A stretch of 64,000 bases of DNA from assembly GCA_002433235.1 (NCBI GenBank), contig DJHS01000054.1, positions 62,001 to 126,000 of the forward strand, read 5' to 3'. This stretch comes from UBA6614 sp002433235 (GTDB lineage Bacteria; Verrucomicrobiota; Verrucomicrobiia; Limisphaerales; UBA1100). The number at the start of each line of letters is the position of its first letter. Positions within the stretch are counted from its first letter, which is position 1. The notes under the pieces were generated by a model. The model did not search any database and had not been told where the DNA came from. It saw only the letters and a list, made by a program, of their open reading frames with translations. Positions 60,826 to 64,000 of the stretch are shown piece by piece. The translations under genes and the position numbers were made by a program.

Positions 60826-61449
60826 TTGAAAAACGTCACCGTCATCGACCATCCCCTTGTGCAATCGCGCCTGTCTCGACTGCGCGATGCCTCCACGCCG
60901 CACGGCGAATTTCGCCGACTCTTGCGAGAACTGTCTGTCCCGCTCGTTTACGAGGCCGCGCGGGATCTTCCCACCAGGTCACGCCGGGTGAAGACGCCGC
61001 TGGCGGCCACCGGGGGAGTCACTTTGGCTCGGGAGGTTTTGTTGGTTCCGATTCTCCGGGCGGCACTTGGGATGCTCAGTGGCCTCGATGAACTGCTGCC
61101 AGATGCCCGGGTTGGATACATTGGACTGGCTCGCAATGAGAAGACCCTCGAGCCGGAATGGTATCTGGACAAGGTGCCGCGTCGCTTAGCACGTTATGAG
61201 GTTTTCCTGCTGGACCCCATGTTGGCTACGGGAGGCAGCGCCTTGGCGGCGGGGGAAATGCTTGAGCGTCGGGGTGCGCGAACGATTCGGTTTGTCCATG
61301 TGCTGGCCGCTCCCGAGGGCCTGCGTACAGTCCGCAAACGATTTCCCCAGTCTCAAATCTACACCGGGGCTATTGACAGCCATCTGGATTCCAACGGCTA
61401 CATTGTGCCTGGGTTGGGTGATGCGGGTGACCGGTGCTTCGGCTGTTAA
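60826..61449 (+). CDS. upp: Uracil phosphoribosyltransferase
   Basis: Upp salvages uracil to UMP using PRPP. The 207-residue protein starts at a TTG (NVTVIDHPLVQSRLSRLRD), the only start covering the conserved N-terminus. It carries the PRPP loop LLDPMLATGGSALAA, VLAAPEGL and the uracil-binding C-terminal GLGDAGDRCFG. The start codon is 1 base after the sppA stop. Confidence 0.94.
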   Translation: MKNVTVIDHPLVQSRLSRLRDASTPHGEFRRLLRELSVPLVYEAARDLPTRSRRVKTPLAATGGVTLAREVLLVPILRAALGMLSGLDELLPDARVGYIGLARNEKTLEPEWYLDKVPRRLARYEVFLLDPMLATGGSALAAGEMLERRGARTIRFVHVLAAPEGLRTVRKRFPQSQIYTGAIDSHLDSNGYIVPGLGDAGDRCFGC

Positions 61450-61497
61450 AAGGCAAAAAAAACTTTTCGACCGTCCGCTACCTTTCTACCTTCGCGG

Positions 61498-62628
61498 ATG
61501 CCTTCCGAAAATCTGTTGCTCATTGCTGACAGCGAGAAGGATGCCGATATGCTTTATGCCACCGGCCTGTTTGTGCCGGATCCGTTCATCTACCTGCGGC
61601 TGCGGGGGCGGCATTACATCGTGATGAGCGACTTGGAGTTCGACCGGGCCAAAAGACTAGCACCCCATTGCCGCGTCCTGTCGTTGTCCGAATATGCCGA
61701 GAAAGCGAAGGGGCATGGCGCCAGAGAGGTGCCGCTGGTTGAGGTCGTGGCGGTTGTTTTAAAGGAGCGCAAAATTCGTTCAGTTACTGTGCCCGGAAGT
61801 TTTCCCCATGGATTGGCGGTGAAGCTGGAGAAGTTGGGCGTCCGGGTGAAAGCCAGTCGCGGGCCGATTTTTCCACAGCGCGAGTTTAAAACACCGGATG
61901 AAATTCGCAAAGTGAAAGCCGCCGTGGCAATGACCGAGGTGGGCATGTCGGAGGCCATTCAGACCCTGCGCCGGAGCCGTATAGACAAGGGAGGACGGCT
62001 CATTTACCGTAACGCCACGCTAACCAGCGAGAAACTGCAGGCCATCATTGGCGCGGCCGTGCTAACGGCCGGCGGCATCGCCGCGAATACCATTGTCGCC
62101 TGCGGCAATCAAGGCACCGATCCGCATGAACGGGGTCACGGGCCGCTCAAGGCGCATTCACCCATCATCATCGACATTTTTCCCCGAGCGGAGAAGACGG
62201 GCTATTTCGGCGACATCACTCGCACGGTGGTGCGGGGTCGCGCTAGCGAGCGCGTCCGGGAGATGTATGCGGCCGTCCTCAAGGCGCAGGAGGTGGCGAT
62301 GTCCAAGATTCGTGCCGGGGTGTCGATGGTCGGCGCGCATCAGGCGGTGGTGGATCATTTTGAATCAGGCGGTTGGTTTTCCGGTCGTCGAAATGGCCAC
62401 ATGGAAGGGTTTTTTCATGGAACGGGGCATGGGCTGGGGCTGGAGATTCACGAGATGCCTCGCATCGGCGCGGGATCCAAGGCCAAATTTCGCCCGGGCC
62501 AAATCCTTACGGTGGAGCCGGGGTTGTACTATCCTGGTGTCGGTGGGGTTCGTCTCGAGGATGATATTCTGGTGACCAAGGGGCGCCCGCGCAACCTGAC
62601 CCGCTGTGAAAAGGTGCTGGAGGTTTAA
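61498..62628 (+). CDS. M24-family metallopeptidase (Xaa-Pro aminopeptidase-like)
   Basis: The 376-residue protein has a creatinase-like N-terminal domain and a C-terminal pita-bread fold. The five metal ligands are present: Asp in IIIDIFPR, Asp in YFGDITRTV, His in GTGHGLGLEIHE, Glu in the same region or TVEPGLYY, and Glu in VRLEDDILV. This fits a cytoplasmic aminopeptidase P or related proline dipeptidase; exact specificity cannot be read from sequence. It follows upp by 48 bases. Confidence 0.9.
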   Translation: MPSENLLLIADSEKDADMLYATGLFVPDPFIYLRLRGRHYIVMSDLEFDRAKRLAPHCRVLSLSEYAEKAKGHGAREVPLVEVVAVVLKERKIRSVTVPGSFPHGLAVKLEKLGVRVKASRGPIFPQREFKTPDEIRKVKAAVAMTEVGMSEAIQTLRRSRIDKGGRLIYRNATLTSEKLQAIIGAAVLTAGGIAANTIVACGNQGTDPHERGHGPLKAHSPIIIDIFPRAEKTGYFGDITRTVVRGRASERVREMYAAVLKAQEVAMSKIRAGVSMVGAHQAVVDHFESGGWFSGRRNGHMEGFFHGTGHGLGLEIHEMPRIGAGSKAKFRPGQILTVEPGLYYPGVGGVRLEDDILVTKGRPRNLTRCEKVLEV

Positions 62629-62688
62629 CACGAAAAAGGCGTCTAAAAACTTGCCACTTTAGGGCGAATCAGTACTTTTCATCCCCGC

Positions 62689-63687
62689 ATGGTGGCTAAA
62701 TCAGGGAAAACGGTGAAAAAGAAAACCGCAGGCAAAAAGGTCTCGGCGCGGAAGCGTCCCGCTGTCAGGAAAAAGAAGGGCACCAACGGCGTTTCCAAGC
62801 ATCCGCCGGTGTCGGTCATTTCGCACGCCAAACAGCCCGATCACGCTGGGCCAGCTTATGATGGTGACTCGGCCATCAAACTTTACCTGAACGAGATTGC
62901 TCGCACCCCGTTGCTCACCATCCAGGAGGAGATTGAACTGGCCGCGCGCATCAAGAAAGGTGACGAGGAGGCCGAGCAACACATGATCAAGGCCAACCTT
63001 CGCCTGGTGGTCAAAATCGCCCGTGATTACGAGGGGCTCGGCCTGCCGCTTTTGGACCTCATCGACGAGGGCAACATGGGCCTTATGAAGGCGGTCACCC
63101 GCTTTGATCCCGCCAAGGGTGGCAAGCTGTCCACATACGCCTCGTGGTGGATCAAGCAATCCATCAAGCGGGCCCTTGCCAACCAGTCCAAAACCATTCG
63201 ACTGCCTGTGCACTTGGTGGACAAGATTTCCAAGATGCGTCGCGTGGCCATGCACATGCAGGAGGAACTCGGACGCGAACCCACCGATGATGAATTGGCT
63301 GAGGAGATGCACATGACCGCCGCGCGCGTGGCCCAACTCCGGACCGCCGCCATTCGCCCCGCGTCTCTTGATGCCCCGGTAGGGGACAACGCGGATTCTG
63401 ATACGCTGGGCGATCTGGTGGAGGACAGCCATGTTCACAATCCCTACGAGGAACTGGAGGAAAAAACCGTCAACGCTATGTTGCATCAGTTGCTGGACAC
63501 ACTTAGCGAACGCGAGGCAGAGATATTAAAATACCGGTTTGGAATTGGTGGGGGAGACGTGAAAACGCTGGAGGAAGTGGGCGAGCAATTCGGGGTCACC
63601 CGCGAGCGTGTCCGGCAGGTGCAGAACATTGCCCTCGCGCGCATGCGCCGAATGATCGAGAAGCTGGAGAAATACGAGCATCATTAA
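62689..63687 (+). CDS. RNA polymerase sigma-70 factor (RpoD/RpoS-like)
   Basis: The 332-residue protein starts with a Lys/Arg-rich stretch (about 1-40). It then has region 1.2 (DSAIKLYLNEIARTPLLT), region 2 (LRLVVKIARDYEGLGLPLLDL, split LRLVVKIA and LLDLIDEGNMGLMKAVTRFD; STYASWWIKQSIKRALANQS), region 3 (LPVHLVDKISKM) and region 4 with the helix-turn-helix (TLEEVGEQFGVTRERVRQVQNIAL). There is no region 1.1 or large non-conserved region, so it may be the primary sigma of a lineage with short RpoD or a group 2 sigma. It is followed without a gap by apt. Confidence 0.92.
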   Translation: MVAKSGKTVKKKTAGKKVSARKRPAVRKKKGTNGVSKHPPVSVISHAKQPDHAGPAYDGDSAIKLYLNEIARTPLLTIQEEIELAARIKKGDEEAEQHMIKANLRLVVKIARDYEGLGLPLLDLIDEGNMGLMKAVTRFDPAKGGKLSTYASWWIKQSIKRALANQSKTIRLPVHLVDKISKMRRVAMHMQEELGREPTDDELAEEMHMTAARVAQLRTAAIRPASLDAPVGDNADSDTLGDLVEDSHVHNPYEELEEKTVNAMLHQLLDTLSEREAEILKYRFGIGGGDVKTLEEVGEQFGVTRERVRQVQNIALARMRRMIEKLEKYEHH

Positions 63688-64000
63688 ATGAGCGCCGTTA
63701 CCGCCACCGAGATCGAGGCTGCCATCCGCAACGTACCCGACTTTCCGCAGCCGGGAATCCAGTTTAAGGACATCACCCCGGTGCTTGGCAACGCCCGCCT
63801 CTTTGCCGGTGCCGTCGACCTTATGACCGCCAAGCATGCTGGGGCCGGTATCGATGCCTGTGTGGGTATCGATGCGCGCGGATTCATCTTTGCTGCCGCA
63901 GCTGCCAAGCAGCTCGGTGCCGCCTTCGTGCCCATTCGCAAAAAGGGCAAGCTGCCATGGAAAACCCACGAGGAAAGTTATAGCTTGGAGTATGGCGAAG
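63688..64000 (+). CDS. apt: Adenine phosphoribosyltransferase (5' part only)
   Basis: The first 104 codons are present before the right window edge. The sequence starts MSAVTATEIEAAIRNVPDFP and contains PGIQFKDITPVL, GIDARGFIF and VPIRKKGKLPW, all characteristic of Apt, which salvages adenine to AMP with PRPP. The ATG directly follows the sigma-factor stop codon. The PRPP loop lies beyond the window. Confidence 0.95.
   Translation, partial: MSAVTATEIEAAIRNVPDFPQPGIQFKDITPVLGNARLFAGAVDLMTAKHAGAGIDACVGIDARGFIFAAAAAKQLGAAFVPIRKKGKLPWKTHEESYSLEYGE

Noticed and set aside
1..64000. tRNA, rRNA, CRISPR, insertion sequence or prophage features
   Set aside because: None were visible on reading both strands. 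A dedicated tRNA or repeat scan was not possible here.

Overview
This window looks like chromosomal DNA of a member of the Verrucomicrobiota, most likely a Pedosphaera/Limisphaerales-type lineage. That placement is an inference from several traits: a MurC-MurB fusion, a highly diverged FtsZ inside a full dcw cluster, meso-diaminopimelate-type MurE, LpxI (lipid A, so a Gram-negative envelope), a Tat-exported Gfo/Idh/MocA protein paired with a DUF6807 protein, and secreted proteins with a recurring W...YQVQ...W domain. I see no mobile elements, phage genes, CRISPR arrays, rRNA or tRNA genes. Coding density is high, with many 4-base ATGA/GTGA overlaps, and no gene-free stretch exceeds about 230 bases.

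Layout. (1) 1-2.6 kb, minus strand: gltA, sucC and the 5' end of sucD (TCA cycle). (2) 2.7-5.3 kb: murI (+) convergent with queA and a RibD-C reductase (-). (3) 5.4-30.9 kb, plus strand: the division and cell wall (dcw) cluster. It runs mraZ, a large secreted protein, rsmH, two secreted proteins, ftsL-like, ftsI, murE, murF, mraY, murD, a LysM protein, ftsW, murG, murC-murB, ddl, ftsQ, ftsA, ftsZ. (4) 31-34.6 kb: three consecutive DUF21/CBS membrane proteins. (5) 34.6-40.1 kb, minus strand: HAD hydrolase, gnd, an unknown protein, lpxI and two related single-pass helical membrane proteins. (6) 40.2 kb: DUF5069 protein (+). (7) 40.7-43.2 kb, minus: oxidoreductase and DUF6807 pair. (8) 43.3-52.2 kb, minus: a MoxR-DUF58-DUF4381-BatA-BatB/C-BatD-BatE operon. 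Its central gene encodes a VWA + zinc ribbon + TPR + transglutaminase fusion. (9) 52.3-59.5 kb, minus: translation and RNA genes nusA-infB-rbfA-nrnA-truB-ribF plus an ArsC-like protein. (10) 59.7-64 kb, plus: sppA, upp, M24 peptidase, a sigma-70 factor and a partial apt.

How the genes work together. The dcw cluster supplies peptidoglycan precursors (MurC/B/D/E/F, Ddl, MraY, MurG, with MurI giving D-glutamate), the septal synthase (FtsI with FtsW) and the Z-ring proteins (FtsA/FtsZ/FtsQ/FtsL). The most unusual elements are these: an FtsZ that lacks the usual GTPase T7-loop residues but keeps its C-terminal FtsA-binding peptide; a MraY with a periplasmic MORN-like insert of about 100 residues; secreted proteins of unknown function inside the cluster; a Shine-Dalgarno/hairpin arrangement before ftsQ; and the giant Bat fusion. 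Likely regulatory structures are a 10-bp-periodic MraZ operator, a terminator splitting the dcw cluster, a possible nusA leader attenuator, and a terminator hairpin abutting the sucC start codon.
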